From positions 1-64,000 of the forward strand of contig OZ245023.1 in NCBI GenBank assembly GCA_965223835.1: 64,000 nucleotides of DNA, read 5' to 3'. Positions 43,166-52,485 of this stretch are shown here, in pieces. How positions within the stretch are numbered: the first letter of the stretch is position 1; the number at the start of each line of letters is the position of its first letter. The notes beneath the pieces are model-generated. The model ran no database searches. It saw nothing but the letters and a program-made list of their open reading frames with translations, and was not told where the DNA came from. The stretch comes from CAVYXZ01 sp965223835 (lineage in GTDB: Bacteria > Chloroflexota > Anaerolineae > Aggregatilineales > Phototrophicaceae). A program made the translations under genes and the position numbers.

Positions 43166-44518
43166 CTAAGGTGGATAAATGTAACCCATCAGTGCGGAGT
43201 TCGGTGCAGCGTAGTTGGGAGAACGCTCATCTCCGGGACCAGCAGGTATCCACCCCTCGTGGGTCGTAGTGAAGTTATCCTTTCGAACCTTGTCGTACCA
43301 CAGATAAAGGGGCACGGTGCCTGGGGGTTGTGGCTGTCTCGGATCGAAGACATAACCTTCAATCCGACCATGGATGTAATCAGGCGACTTGGTTGGTTCA
43401 TCAGTTGACCACGCCGGAAGCGAAGTAAGCATATTATCGGCATTTTGGGGATTTCCAGGCTCCTCCGGGCTAAACCAATGGTAAATCGGCACGGTGCCTG
43501 GGGGTTGCGGCTGTCTCGGATCGAAGACATAACCTTCAACGCGAGCGAACCCATAGTTAGGGGAACGGAATGCACCCGGGCAACCCGCCCACGAGGGAGC
43601 TGTGAGTGCTGCATTGTCCATTCGAACACGATCCCACCAGCCATAAAGTGGCACAGTGCCAGCAGGCCCTGGTGGGGCAACACATTGAGCAGTTAAGTGA
43701 GCGGTAACAGTCCAATCTTCATCACCTCTTTCGAAGAAACGAAGATCAAATGTATTATCCTCTAAGGGACAAACATGTACGATGGTCTTTGTCGAAGTCA
43801 AATCTTCGCAAGAGTCATCGGTATCGACAGCTGGAATAACAAAGACATGTCGCGCACCGATTAGCTCATCAGGGTTAAATCCTGACTCCAAGACACCCCA
43901 AATAATATCCCAAATATCTGGCTCCAGCGCATCAGTGAGGGCCTTACGAACCCGTTCTTGGATTCTGCTCAAGTTGGCTTGGATCTTGAGAAACGACATC
44001 GGTTCTACAATGCTTATCAGTTGATTGTGTAGTGTCGTTTGAACTAAACGCATATTATCGCGCACACTCGAAAACGGTGTTCCATCTGATTCCATAGCAA
44101 TGACTACCGCGCCAATAATCTCCGGCTGTACCCCGGCGACTACTTCGCTTGGCGAAACCAAACGCACGTTGTCAAACAGAACCGATCCCATTCTACCTGG
44201 AATTGCGATCTGCCTTCCTTCCGGCGAATCTAAGGCCCAGTTATCATCGAAACAATCAGTAACACCGACTTGCGTAGATCCAGGACTCCCTGGTGTTGAA
44301 CGAAAGTGTACTATACAGAAATAGGGATCATCGCCAGTTAGATCATCTACACGATCCAGCCGCACACTGTCCAACCGCAGCAATACTGTTGAAGGTTGGC
44401 TTTGCGCCAGTCCGATCTCAATTGGCGAAAGTACCAACAGACAGATAACCAACATGATCCACATGGGCAGGGTGGCATGTCCAATCACAAGCAGTCTGTT
44501 TTGAGTATTCACGTTCAT
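43166..44518 (-). CDS. secreted protein with three C-terminal GTVPLY-type repeats
   Basis: A 450-residue exported protein. A hydrophobic signal or anchor lies at about residues 17-38. Residues 40-280 are unknown, with several Cys. The C-terminal 180 residues contain three repeats of about 55 residues, each starting GTVPLY or GTVPIY, with Trp, R/D-N and W, and each of the first two ending in GYVFDPRQPQPP. They resemble the tryptophan-rich DUF5648-like repeats of surface proteins. AAGGAG precedes the ATG by 9 bases. It is divergent from the HTH gene at 44.8 kb and AT-richer than its surroundings. Confidence 0.75.
   Translation of the reverse strand: MNVNTQNRLLVIGHATLPMWIMLVICLLVLSPIEIGLAQSQPSTVLLRLDSVRLDRVDDLTGDDPYFCIVHFRSTPGSPGSTQVGVTDCFDDNWALDSPEGRQIAIPGRMGSVLFDNVRLVSPSEVVAGVQPEIIGAVVIAMESDGTPFSSVRDNMRLVQTTLHNQLISIVEPMSFLKIQANLSRIQERVRKALTDALEPDIWDIIWGVLESGFNPDELIGARHVFVIPAVDTDDSCEDLTSTKTIVHVCPLEDNTFDLRFFERGDEDWTVTAHLTAQCVAPPGPAGTVPLYGWWDRVRMDNAALTAPSWAGCPGAFRSPNYGFARVEGYVFDPRQPQPPGTVPIYHWFSPEEPGNPQNADNMLTSLPAWSTDEPTKSPDYIHGRIEGYVFDPRQPQPPGTVPLYLWYDKVRKDNFTTTHEGWIPAGPGDERSPNYAAPNSALMGYIYPP
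43311..43539. repeat. near-identical 52-bp direct repeats within a coding repeat
   Basis: Bases 43311-43362 and 43488-43539 differ at one position in 52. They encode the GYVFDPRQPQPPGTVP junction of consecutive protein repeats, showing recent duplication or conversion within the gene. Confidence 0.8.
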
Positions 44519-44769
44519 GGCCTTTATCTCCTTGCGGCATTCTTTAATTCGATATGGCTGAGAGGTGATCGACTCATATGATGTCTGTTTCTATGACTTC
44601 GTGTGCGTGAGCGATGCAATCTGCGGCGATCGTCTATATGGGGGCAACAATGATATGTTGGCGAGTGCTAGAATTAGCAAGATACTTTTACAGGAATTTT
44701 CCTTCTATACAGCGAACAAACTTCTGCATTTTTATTATCACAGCATGAAAAATGTAAAGAGTCTAGACT

Positions 44770-44795
44770 TTGTGTGATACAATTTATGGTACAAT
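44770..44795 (+). promoter_or_regulatory. possible promoter with doubled TACAAT
   Basis: TACAAT occurs at 44778-44783 and again at 44790-44795, just upstream of the HTH gene whose GTG is at 44817. Either could be the -10 box, or the pair could be an autoregulatory direct repeat. No clear ribosome binding site follows. Confidence 0.25.
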
Positions 44796-44816
44796 AATAG
44801 ATACAGAGAATTAGTA

Positions 44817-45626
44817 GTGACCACTGACCAGCGATTTCACAAATGGCTGCGAATTCGGCGGAAGTTACTCGATCTCACCCAGGCTGAATTGGCTCAACAA
44901 GTAGGATGTTCGGTTACAACAATAAGAAAGTTAGAGGCTGGTGACCGTCGTCCATCCCGTTCGTTGGCTAAAGCATTAGCTGCCAATCTCGCTATTCCTC
45001 ATCTGGAAACTGAGGCTTTTGTTGACTTTGCTAGAACTGACAATAATTCTGAACGTTTCGTTATGCCTGTTTGGCAATCGGATAGCCTGAGTTGGCGTTC
45101 ACGGCTGATACCTACTCGCACAGCCGAGTTCATTGACCTTGACCATTCGCTCCCAGAAATTCAGGCAGATGCTGAAACCTACAAATTAGAACTTTCAACA
45201 GTGACCACAAAGCCGCTAGTCTTTGAGCACTGCCATAACAAACGTTGGCTCATTAGAATTGAAACTATGGGCCAGTCAAAGGGTGATTTGGTGGGTGATC
45301 TTTCCATGAACTTAACGCAATTGGTTCACATTGAAGATCCAACAGACATGGGCCGGGCATATGAATATCCAAGCTCTATTTGCGCTACATTTTCGATTGA
45401 TGCTGGTAATCAATACCTAAAGGGATATTTTGCGGGCATGTTCACTATGCTGGTCGATAGTACCGGCAATGGGGTTGCCATTTTGCAGGGCAGCGGTCAG
45501 GTCCTGGACATAAGCACCCAATTGCACATGTTGTATGGTGCGCGTCTTTTCTACAATGGTGAAGTCAAGATGGTGAATGCTGTTGGAACGGGTTCAATTG
45601 GAACCATTACATTTATTCTTGGATAA
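44817..45626 (+). CDS. XRE-type HTH regulator with unknown C-terminal domain
   Basis: A 269-residue protein starting at GTG. The N-terminal helix-turn-helix (about residues 5-62) is clear: FHKWLRIRRKLLDLTQAELAQQVGCSVTTIRKLEAGDRRPSRSLA (the motif lies at 4-48). This HTH flavour usually precedes large ATPase or TPR modules in Chloroflexota. Here it is joined to a beta-rich domain of about 170 residues with an LYG/GTGSIGTITFILG end, which I cannot name; it might bind a ligand. It is divergent from the secreted repeat protein and may control it. Confidence 0.75.
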   Translation: MTTDQRFHKWLRIRRKLLDLTQAELAQQVGCSVTTIRKLEAGDRRPSRSLAKALAANLAIPHLETEAFVDFARTDNNSERFVMPVWQSDSLSWRSRLIPTRTAEFIDLDHSLPEIQADAETYKLELSTVTTKPLVFEHCHNKRWLIRIETMGQSKGDLVGDLSMNLTQLVHIEDPTDMGRAYEYPSSICATFSIDAGNQYLKGYFAGMFTMLVDSTGNGVAILQGSGQVLDISTQLHMLYGARLFYNGEVKMVNAVGTGSIGTITFILG

Positions 45627-45962
45627 TAAAATCTGATGAAGCGAACCTCTAGATTCCGTTTTAACCTATATCTTTAAAGTTCAATAGACATGTGAATAGA
45701 AGAAGCGCATATACAGCCTAATAACTCATGGTTACTTCCATTGTCTTTAAATCACATGTCTCCTTGGTTTGAAACACACAAATAGAGACGTCGCCCACAG
45801 CTTTTTCAACAACATACCTGCTTTTCTGTTACCGTTGAGCTTTGGTTAAATGGTCAGAAGAGCGTTGAACTCGCAGCGTTTTTGCTTTATGAACTAATGC
45901 TTAATTGCCGACTGATAAAGTCGATGTAGCATCACTGCACGCAATTTGGAGGATGCAACGCG
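45627..45962. other. intergenic region before the isomerase fragment
   Basis: About 336 AT-rich bases with no ORF or repeat I can support. It presumably contained the promoter of the gene now reduced to the fragment at 45963. Confidence 0.4.
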
Positions 45963-46178
45963 ATGCAATTTGGTGTGAATACCTGGGTGCGGACTGCTCC
46001 GCTGACGACTGCTGCCTTGCAGAACCTCGCCCCGCACATCAAGTCGCTGGGCTTTGGCTGGATTGAGATTCCACTAGAATCGTTGGCTGATCTGGATCAC
46101 AAAACGGGTGTGTATATCATTGCGATGGTTGGTCATGTAGCGATCTGTGGGGTTTGCGAATCTCCCGCGTTTGCTTGA
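45963..46178 (+). pseudogene. sugar phosphate isomerase/epimerase, 5' fragment
   Basis: With a good GGAGG 10 bases upstream of the ATG, the first 45 residues (MQFGVNTWVRTAPLTTAALQ, LGFGWIEIPLESLADLD) match the start of xylose-isomerase-like TIM-barrel epimerases of about 280 residues. After that the frame runs into about 25 unrelated residues and stops, and no continuation is found in the other frames before the convergent MFS gene. A deletion has removed more than 80 percent of the gene. Confidence 0.75.
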
Positions 46179-46185
46179 TTAACAC

Positions 46186-47466
46186 TCATGTCGGCACTGG
46201 TGCTTCTGCTGGTTGCTGGTCAGGCAGGTAGCGGATGGTGACATACAGGGCACCTAGCGCCATCAGCAACGCCACCCCGAACAACACCTCAAAGCCGATG
46301 TGCCGGGCAATCGTCCCGCTGATAAAGGGCGTAATGAGCGAAACAATGGCGGCGATGGTGTTAAACAGGCCAACATAAATCGGACGTTTATCAGCCGCCG
46401 CATAGGTCACAATCCAGTTCTGATAGCTGAACAACAAGTTGGTCAAAGATAAGCCCGATACGAGGAATCCAACGTACAACGGCAGCGGGCCAATCACCCC
46501 GGCCAGCAAGGCACTGAGCGGTAACAAGGCTGCCCCCACCAGCGCCATTCGGATGTAGAGCACATTATTGCGTGCGCCCAGCCAGGTGTAAAGCAATGCG
46601 CCAGCGATGCCGCCAACGGTTTGCATCGCCAGTAGATTAGGTACCGCAACATCGCTAGACAGGCCCAATTGCACTGTTGCGAAGCCGACGTAAAACGGCG
46701 CGGCCATCATGAACAGGCTGGTGAGCATCCGCGTGATGACGATGGCGCGGAACGGGACATCGGTGCGCAGGACGCGGCCCAGGTCGGGCAGAAACTCGCG
46801 CATGGCGGGACTCTTGGCCGCCGCTTTACCGCCCGGCAGTTCGGTCAAGAACAGGATGGGTAAAATCGACAGCGCAAATAAGACACCGGCAATGCCAAAC
46901 AACAGCGCATAATTGTTGGGAAATGGCGGCCCCGCGTCACCGAGTATGTAAGCGATCACCGGCGCGACCCCCAGCATAATCACACCTGCACCGGCGGATG
47001 TGATGCCAAACATCCGCGCCCGCCACCGGGTATCCAGGCTGGAGCCAACCAGATCGGCCCAGGGCACACCGACCAGCCCGTCGCCAACGGCGGCCAGCCC
47101 ATAGGCGATCAGAAACGCCAGCAATATGGCGCCCGATTGAGCTTCGCCCAGCAACACGACAACAAACGCGAAGATGAGGATCACAAAGCGCACCGGGATA
47201 TTGGGGCCGACGAACCACCATTTTTTACGCTCAAAGCGAATGATATGGCGGGCGATGAATAACTGGGGCAGGGTGAAGCCGATGCTGAACATGCTCCCCG
47301 ACAGGCCGATAAGGATTTCCGAATCGGTCAGGCGGCGCACGAAGTCGGGAATCACGGTGTTGGCGCCGATGGTGCCCATAGCGACCATGAACAGGACGCC
47401 ATCGATCACGAACAGGAAGAAGTTACGACGGTAGATGGTAGCGAGACGGGCGACATCAGTGGTCAT
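46186..47466 (-). CDS. major facilitator superfamily transporter
   Basis: A 426-residue membrane protein with about 12 transmembrane helices. The intracellular loop between helices 2 and 3 reads RHIIRFERKKWWF, and the central loop lies near FLPDLGRVLRTD. No substrate motif is recognisable. ATG 47466 follows AAGGACC; the upstream 20 codons of open frame are not credible. It is convergent with the isomerase fragment and ends only 8 bases from it. Confidence 0.85.
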   Translation of the reverse strand: MTTDVARLATIYRRNFFLFVIDGVLFMVAMGTIGANTVIPDFVRRLTDSEILIGLSGSMFSIGFTLPQLFIARHIIRFERKKWWFVGPNIPVRFVILIFAFVVVLLGEAQSGAILLAFLIAYGLAAVGDGLVGVPWADLVGSSLDTRWRARMFGITSAGAGVIMLGVAPVIAYILGDAGPPFPNNYALLFGIAGVLFALSILPILFLTELPGGKAAAKSPAMREFLPDLGRVLRTDVPFRAIVITRMLTSLFMMAAPFYVGFATVQLGLSSDVAVPNLLAMQTVGGIAGALLYTWLGARNNVLYIRMALVGAALLPLSALLAGVIGPLPLYVGFLVSGLSLTNLLFSYQNWIVTYAAADKRPIYVGLFNTIAAIVSLITPFISGTIARHIGFEVLFGVALLMALGALYVTIRYLPDQQPAEAPVPT

Positions 47467-47626
47467 GGCGGTCCTTGCGGGAAAAGCGAACCCGCTTAAT
47501 TCTCCACACGTGCCGCAATTGAGCAATAGCCACCAGGACTACCCCTGGCGGTGGTGACAACCCCCCGGCCCATCGGTTATAGTGTCTGTATTCCGAACGG
47601 GATACATAAAATCTTCTCTCTCTGTT

Positions 47627-47647
47627 AGCGCCCTACCCCAGGGCGCT
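47627..47647. terminator. hairpin between MFS and recombinase genes
   Basis: AGCGCCCT at 47627-47634 and AGGGCGCT at 47640-47647 form a perfect 8-bp stem with a 5-base loop. It lies beyond the recombinase stop on the minus strand. T-runs are poor on both sides, but it could terminate the recombinase transcript. An imperfect TGTATTCC/GGGATACA pair is just upstream at 47587-47606. Confidence 0.5.
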
Positions 47648-47719
47648 TTGCTTTCCACTGAGAAGCGTTTGCGATTTCAGGTTGCAATACAGGTTATTGT
47701 ACTTCAATATGCTATCGGA

Positions 47720-48754
47720 TTATCCAGTGCGGTCCATCTGGCGCTCATAGCGTTTGCCCAACCGTCGGGCGACCTTGTCACCTTCTCTGGCAGTGGCATG
47801 GAGGTAAACCGTTGTAACCCCGATGCTCTTGTGCTTGAGGAGTTGGGAGACTTCGGTGACGCTGGCCCCTTCCAGGATGGCATTCATTGCGGCAGTGTGG
47901 CGCAACGAATGGGGTGTGATGCCATGCCCTTCACCGAAGGCCCGGTCACAATACTTCTTGACCAGTTTATTGATGGCTCGTGAAGAGAGCGGTTTCGCAC
48001 CAGCCCGAGCATGTTCGTCGGTATGCTGTAGATTGGCGATGGCAACCTGGCCGCGTTCGGTGGGAACAAACAGGGGTGCTGTGGCTGGCAATTGCGCATC
48101 GCCAGCTCTGACACGTAGATAATCCTCAATCGCGGCAACGGCCAGCGGCGCCAGTGCTTGCTCAGTCGTTTCGCCACCTTTGTTGATGTAGCTGATATAG
48201 ACTTTCTTGCCCTGATAGCGCAGCGATCCGACGCGTAAATTCGCGACTGCTTCGACTCGCAGCCCGGTGGTCAGAAACAATAACATAATGGCAAAATCAC
48301 GTAGGCCTTGCTCTGTTTCGGTATCGATCATGCGCAACAAGCGCAGATCCTGTTCCTCTTCCCCATCCAGCCAGGTCGCTTTGCCATAAGGTGAAACCGG
48401 CTTGCGTTTAACGCCTTCACACGGGTTATCCTCCCGCAAGTTGCGGGCCTGCGCGAACTTGTAAAATGACGAGAGGGCACATAATCGTTGATTAATGGTG
48501 TTATCGCTGTAGGGGCGCTTAGTATGCGGTGAGACCGTCGTTGCTAAATGATGGCGGTAGGCCAGCACGTCAGTCTGCGTCGCGCTTTCGGGTAGGACAC
48601 CGCGATACTGAACAAAATCGCGCCAGGCCGCGAGATAAGTCTTCCGGGTGCGCATGGATGTGAGGTTCGTCAGCCAATCAACAAACGCCCGTTGCCAATT
48701 GGTGGACAGCGGCATGGGTAGAATTGCCGGTTTAGCCTCGACTACAGCAGTCAT
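47720..48754 (-). CDS. tyrosine recombinase/integrase
   Basis: A 344-residue XerC/D-like site-specific recombinase. The SAM-like core-binding domain covers residues 15-105 (WQRAFVDWLTNLTSMRTRKTYLAAW begins it). The catalytic domain holds the Arg in TTGLRVEAVANL, the H-x-x-R in HSLRHTAAM, the second His in LLKHKSIGVTTVYLH and the nucleophile Tyr in TVYLHA. All are intact. ATG 48754 has AAGGG upstream. It lies at the edge of the sulfotransferase/glycosyltransferase cassette, without an adjacent tRNA, and could be an integron-like, phage-derived or island integrase. Confidence 0.88.
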   Translation of the reverse strand: MTAVVEAKPAILPMPLSTNWQRAFVDWLTNLTSMRTRKTYLAAWRDFVQYRGVLPESATQTDVLAYRHHLATTVSPHTKRPYSDNTINQRLCALSSFYKFAQARNLREDNPCEGVKRKPVSPYGKATWLDGEEEQDLRLLRMIDTETEQGLRDFAIMLLFLTTGLRVEAVANLRVGSLRYQGKKVYISYINKGGETTEQALAPLAVAAIEDYLRVRAGDAQLPATAPLFVPTERGQVAIANLQHTDEHARAGAKPLSSRAINKLVKKYCDRAFGEGHGITPHSLRHTAAMNAILEGASVTEVSQLLKHKSIGVTTVYLHATAREGDKVARRLGKRYERQMDRTG

Positions 48755-48826
48755 GCAGTACCCTTGTTCCGATAATAGCGTTAACTTCACAACTATACAT
48801 CAGATTATGATCGCTGTCGATTCACC

Positions 48827-49801
48827 ATGACCGTTGCTACAACCAAGTATCAAGACTACAATGATGACGTTTTCTGGCAGATGGTAAGAAAATTGACGAA
48901 ACCAAACTTCTTCATCGTCGGTGCGCCCAAATGCGGTACGACTGCACTGTACGAATACCTGCGGGTGCACCCCGACATTTTTATGCCACCAAACGTGAAA
49001 GAACCTCACTATTTCGCGTCCGAATTTCAGACGTTAGGAATGCAGATATTTCGTTCCCTGGACGCTTATTTGGAATTGTTTGTCGACGCATCCGATAAAA
49101 AGCGAATCGGCGAAGCCTCAGTACTATATCTGTATTCTGATATTGCAGCGCAGGCGATCTGGGAATTCGACCCCAATGCCAGGCTTATTGCCATGTTACG
49201 TAACCCGATCGATATGATGTACTCGCTTTTCTACCAGGAGCGTTATAGTGGCAACGAGGTATTGACGTCGTTCGATGAAGCCGTGGCATTAGAGAGTGAT
49301 CGCAAAGCAGGATTACATGTGCCACCACGTTCAGTGGCGAAAAAGTTGTATTATCGCGAGATTGGTCGTTACAGCGTCCAGTTAGAGCGCTATTATAACC
49401 GCTTTGGTCGGGATCAAGTCCATGTAATTATCTTTGATGATTTTGTCCATGACAGCCAGAAAATATACCGGGAGACTCTAGAATTCCTCAGTGTTGATCC
49501 CGATTATCAGGTTGACTTCGTTGTTCACAATGCAAACAAAGTTCCACGAAGTCATGCGCTCAATCGATTGCGTTATTATCCGCCCCGCTGGTATCGACCA
49601 ATCCAAAGTACGATTCGTAAGGTGCTTTCAGCTTCAGCCAGAGCCAGAATTCGCACCACAATCCGTAAATTCAATACCACAAACACCAGCAGGCCACCGA
49701 TGAATCCAGCGACTCGGCGCCAATTGCAAATAGAATTCAGATCGGAGATTGAACAGCTCAGTGCATTGCTCGATCGCGACTTGACGCACTGGTGTGAATG
49801 A
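48827..49801 (+). CDS. sulfotransferase
   Basis: A 324-residue enzyme transferring sulfate from PAPS to a hydroxyl of a glycan or lipid. The 5'-phosphosulfate loop is FIVGAPKCGTTALYEYL (about residues 28-45), followed by FMPPNVKEPHYFA with the family KEPH motif. The 3'-phosphate site is seen in RLIAMLRNPIDMMYSLFYQ. The C-terminal part is basic. It has no signal peptide. It begins the cassette and its stop overlaps the upstream in-frame GTG of the next gene. The region is AT-richer than its surroundings. Confidence 0.88.
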   Translation: MTVATTKYQDYNDDVFWQMVRKLTKPNFFIVGAPKCGTTALYEYLRVHPDIFMPPNVKEPHYFASEFQTLGMQIFRSLDAYLELFVDASDKKRIGEASVLYLYSDIAAQAIWEFDPNARLIAMLRNPIDMMYSLFYQERYSGNEVLTSFDEAVALESDRKAGLHVPPRSVAKKLYYREIGRYSVQLERYYNRFGRDQVHVIIFDDFVHDSQKIYRETLEFLSVDPDYQVDFVVHNANKVPRSHALNRLRYYPPRWYRPIQSTIRKVLSASARARIRTTIRKFNTTNTSRPPMNPATRRQLQIEFRSEIEQLSALLDRDLTHWCE

Positions 49802-49823
49802 GGTTCAGGAGAAACGAACACCT

Positions 49824-51434
49824 ATGAGCAACAATTATCATCTGGCTGAGGGCTATATTTCACGGACCTCGCCAGCCTATTTCATTGACCAATTGGATAT
49901 TCAGCGCAATGTCACCCATCAGCCCCACGTCTACCCGCTGGCAGCACGGCTGGGAAAAGCCTATGGCTGTACCCACATCATTGACATTGGCTGTGGACAG
50001 GCACGCAAATTGCTCGAGTATCAAAGCGAATTTGAGCTTATAGGCGTTGATATGGGGGCAAATATTGAATATTGCCAGGCCAATTATTCAGTTGGGCAGT
50101 GGATCGAACTTGATCTAGATGATCCTGACAGTCGTTTAAACATTGACCCCGATATTGTATCATCTGCTGTTATTGTCTGTGCGGATGTTATTGAGCATCT
50201 CGTAAATCCTGAACTGCTGCTCAAACATCTTCATCAGTTGCTGGAACATGCGCCAGTTGCGCTATTGACGACCCCCGACAGGGACGCCAAATATGGGGAA
50301 ATTCACCTGGGACCGCCCGACAATTCTCATCATGTTCGCGAATGGAATCTTGACGAACTCGTAACATTTGTTGAAGCCAACGATATCAAGGTCGAATTCG
50401 CTGGACGCACGATGAGCAGCGACCTGCATTGGAAAAAAGCGACTTCTCTTCTAATTCTCAGCCACAATGAACGCCCACCAATTCAGGCTGCACCCGATGA
50501 TTTCCAGGTCGTCGCCATTATGGCGGCTTACAATGAAGCCGACATCATCACGCCGAGTATCAACTATCTCAGCGAACAGGGTATTGCTGTCTACCTCATT
50601 GATAATTGGTCTGACGACAGCACTTTTGAACAGGCTGAAGCGCTTTTGGGGCAAGGCGTGATTGGTTTGGAGCGTTATCCGGCTAACCGATTGTCCGACG
50701 GTCATACCTTCAATTGGGAAGAACTCCTGAAACGAAAGGTGGCAATTGCCCGCGAACTTGAGGCAGATTGGATCATACACCATGATGTTGACGAAATACG
50801 CGAAAGCCCCTGGCCGCATATAGCGCTGCGGGATGTCATTTATCATGTTGATCAGTGTGGCTTCAACAGCATTGATCACACCTTGATTGACTTCAGACCC
50901 GTTGATAATTTGTATACATCTGCATCTGATTTCGGTGCCTATTTTAGGCATTACACCTTTGGTGAGCGGCCTGGGCACTTCATTCGGATAAACACCTGGA
51001 AGCAAACTCAGCAAGCAATTGACTTATCTGCTTCCGGTGGACATCACGTTAGGTTTGATGCCCAACGCGTATATCCGTATAAATTTTTGCTAAGGCATTA
51101 TCCCCTCCGTTCTCAAGCTCAAGCAGCCGCGAAAATCCGTGCCCGTCAACACCAGTCCAGTCGCCATGAACGTGTACGAGGATGGCATGTCATGTACGAT
51201 CATTTGGACGCCAGTGATAAAGATCTCTTTGATGATATGTGTGACCAGACCCGTAAAACACATCGTGTTTTCGATCCTGAAGCGTTCTATGTTGATAATC
51301 TCGTCGAGCGGTTGTCCGGGATCGGTTTAACCATTAAACAAAAATCATTGCTCACGCGTATCCGAAACAAGCTAGTCGGTATTCTAAACAAATATCTACA
51401 GATGGGATTTAGCCGCATCAATCGCGGGAATTAG
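49824..51434 (+). CDS. methyltransferase-glycosyltransferase family 2 fusion
   Basis: A 536-residue two-domain protein. Residues 40-185 form a class I SAM methyltransferase with motif I IIDIGCGQARKLL, acidic loop IGVDMG and VCADVIEHL. From about 215 a GT2-like domain starts at VVAIMAAYNEADIITPS, with LIDNWSDDST and HHDVDEIRESPW supplying the D-x-D-type metal site. The C-terminal part holds HHVRFDAQRVYPYKFLLRHYPLRS, shared with the paralogue at 52.5 kb. ATG 49824 is preceded by AGGAG about 13 bases away; GTG 49794 is a less likely alternative. Confidence 0.82.
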   Translation: MSNNYHLAEGYISRTSPAYFIDQLDIQRNVTHQPHVYPLAARLGKAYGCTHIIDIGCGQARKLLEYQSEFELIGVDMGANIEYCQANYSVGQWIELDLDDPDSRLNIDPDIVSSAVIVCADVIEHLVNPELLLKHLHQLLEHAPVALLTTPDRDAKYGEIHLGPPDNSHHVREWNLDELVTFVEANDIKVEFAGRTMSSDLHWKKATSLLILSHNERPPIQAAPDDFQVVAIMAAYNEADIITPSINYLSEQGIAVYLIDNWSDDSTFEQAEALLGQGVIGLERYPANRLSDGHTFNWEELLKRKVAIARELEADWIIHHDVDEIRESPWPHIALRDVIYHVDQCGFNSIDHTLIDFRPVDNLYTSASDFGAYFRHYTFGERPGHFIRINTWKQTQQAIDLSASGGHHVRFDAQRVYPYKFLLRHYPLRSQAQAAAKIRARQHQSSRHERVRGWHVMYDHLDASDKDLFDDMCDQTRKTHRVFDPEAFYVDNLVERLSGIGLTIKQKSLLTRIRNKLVGILNKYLQMGFSRINRGN

Positions 51435-51550
51435 CCTGACGACCTCGCCCTGTATCGTCAACACCGGCCTGAGTTATTCTAGTAGCGTATGCTCAGCGAC
51501 ATTGTAGAGAAGTTTGCAGGTCTCCAACCACTAGCAGGTACATCATTAAA

Positions 51551-52456
51551 GTGAATTCCAATACTGCAGCAACCCATATCCACCCAGAACAACCGATTAT
51601 TGTTGGTGGCGTCGGTGGCGGTGGCACACGGGTGATTGCCCAGATTTTGCGGCAACTCGATATTCACGTTGGGGTTTGTCTGAACACAGCCAGCGATAAC
51701 TTGTGGTTCACGCTGCTGTTTCGGCGGCGGCGCTGGCTGGCGAATGCTATTGCAACCGAAAACAAACCCCTCTACCAGGCACTTGAAATTTTCCAGGCAG
51801 CATCTCTCAATCAACGCCGCCTGACGCCTGCAGAAATCTACTTTATCGTCACCGCTGTGCCTGAAACTTGCTGGCATTGGGGCAAAGGACCTTCTCTGCG
51901 CCTTGACAAAGCCCTGCGGGCCAGTGTTAGCTTGATGCGCCAACCAGCCAACCGTTGGAGTCAGTATCAGGGATGGGGTTGGAAAGAACCGAATTCACAG
52001 TTGTTCTTGCCTTACCTCAATGAATTTTTCCCGAAGATGCGCTATGTGCAAGTCATTCGGCATGGGCTGGATATGGCCTACAGTCGCAATCAATATCAAC
52101 TGCATTACTGGGGCCATCTATTCGGGCTTGATCGCTCCACGATTGCGGCATCACCGCTAACCGCATCATTGGATTACTGGATTCGGTCCAATCAGCAGGC
52201 TATTGACTTTGGGCGTCGTGAGCTACGTGAGCGTTTCCTGCTGCTCAATATAGATGCGCTGTGCCAGCATCCTGGTGATGAAATTCAAAGGTTGGTTAAT
52301 TTCCTCGAACTGCCAATATCGGACGTTCATTTGTCCCATTTAGCTTCAATACCCAGAGTTCCGGCAACGACGGGGCGCTATCGTCAAGCGAAGCTGGATG
52401 TTTTTCGGCCTGACCAGCTAGCAGCCGTCCAGCAACTGGGTTACGCTATTGACTAG
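51551..52456 (+). CDS. sulfotransferase-like protein
   Basis: A 301-residue protein starting at GTG. An unusually glycine-rich P-loop-like motif, GGVGGGGTRVIAQIL, occupies the PAPS-binding position, and YVQVIRHGLDMAYSRNQYQ fits the 3'-phosphate segment (R-x-G-x-D-x2-x-S). GWGWKEPNS resembles the sulfotransferase-3 branch. The gene is placed between the two methyltransferase-GT fusions. The Gly-rich loop replaces the usual Lys/Arg-Ser/Gly-Thr, so activity is uncertain, though Thr-Arg is present. Confidence 0.75.
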   Translation: MNSNTAATHIHPEQPIIVGGVGGGGTRVIAQILRQLDIHVGVCLNTASDNLWFTLLFRRRRWLANAIATENKPLYQALEIFQAASLNQRRLTPAEIYFIVTAVPETCWHWGKGPSLRLDKALRASVSLMRQPANRWSQYQGWGWKEPNSQLFLPYLNEFFPKMRYVQVIRHGLDMAYSRNQYQLHYWGHLFGLDRSTIAASPLTASLDYWIRSNQQAIDFGRRELRERFLLLNIDALCQHPGDEIQRLVNFLELPISDVHLSHLASIPRVPATTGRYRQAKLDVFRPDQLAAVQQLGYAID

Positions 52457-52485
52457 CGTACTTTTACCGGGATTCATCTTTAGAA

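Noticed and set aside
47467..47719. tRNA or attachment site beside the recombinase
   Set aside because: No cloverleaf or T-loop consensus is seen, and no direct repeat could be matched at the other side of the cassette.
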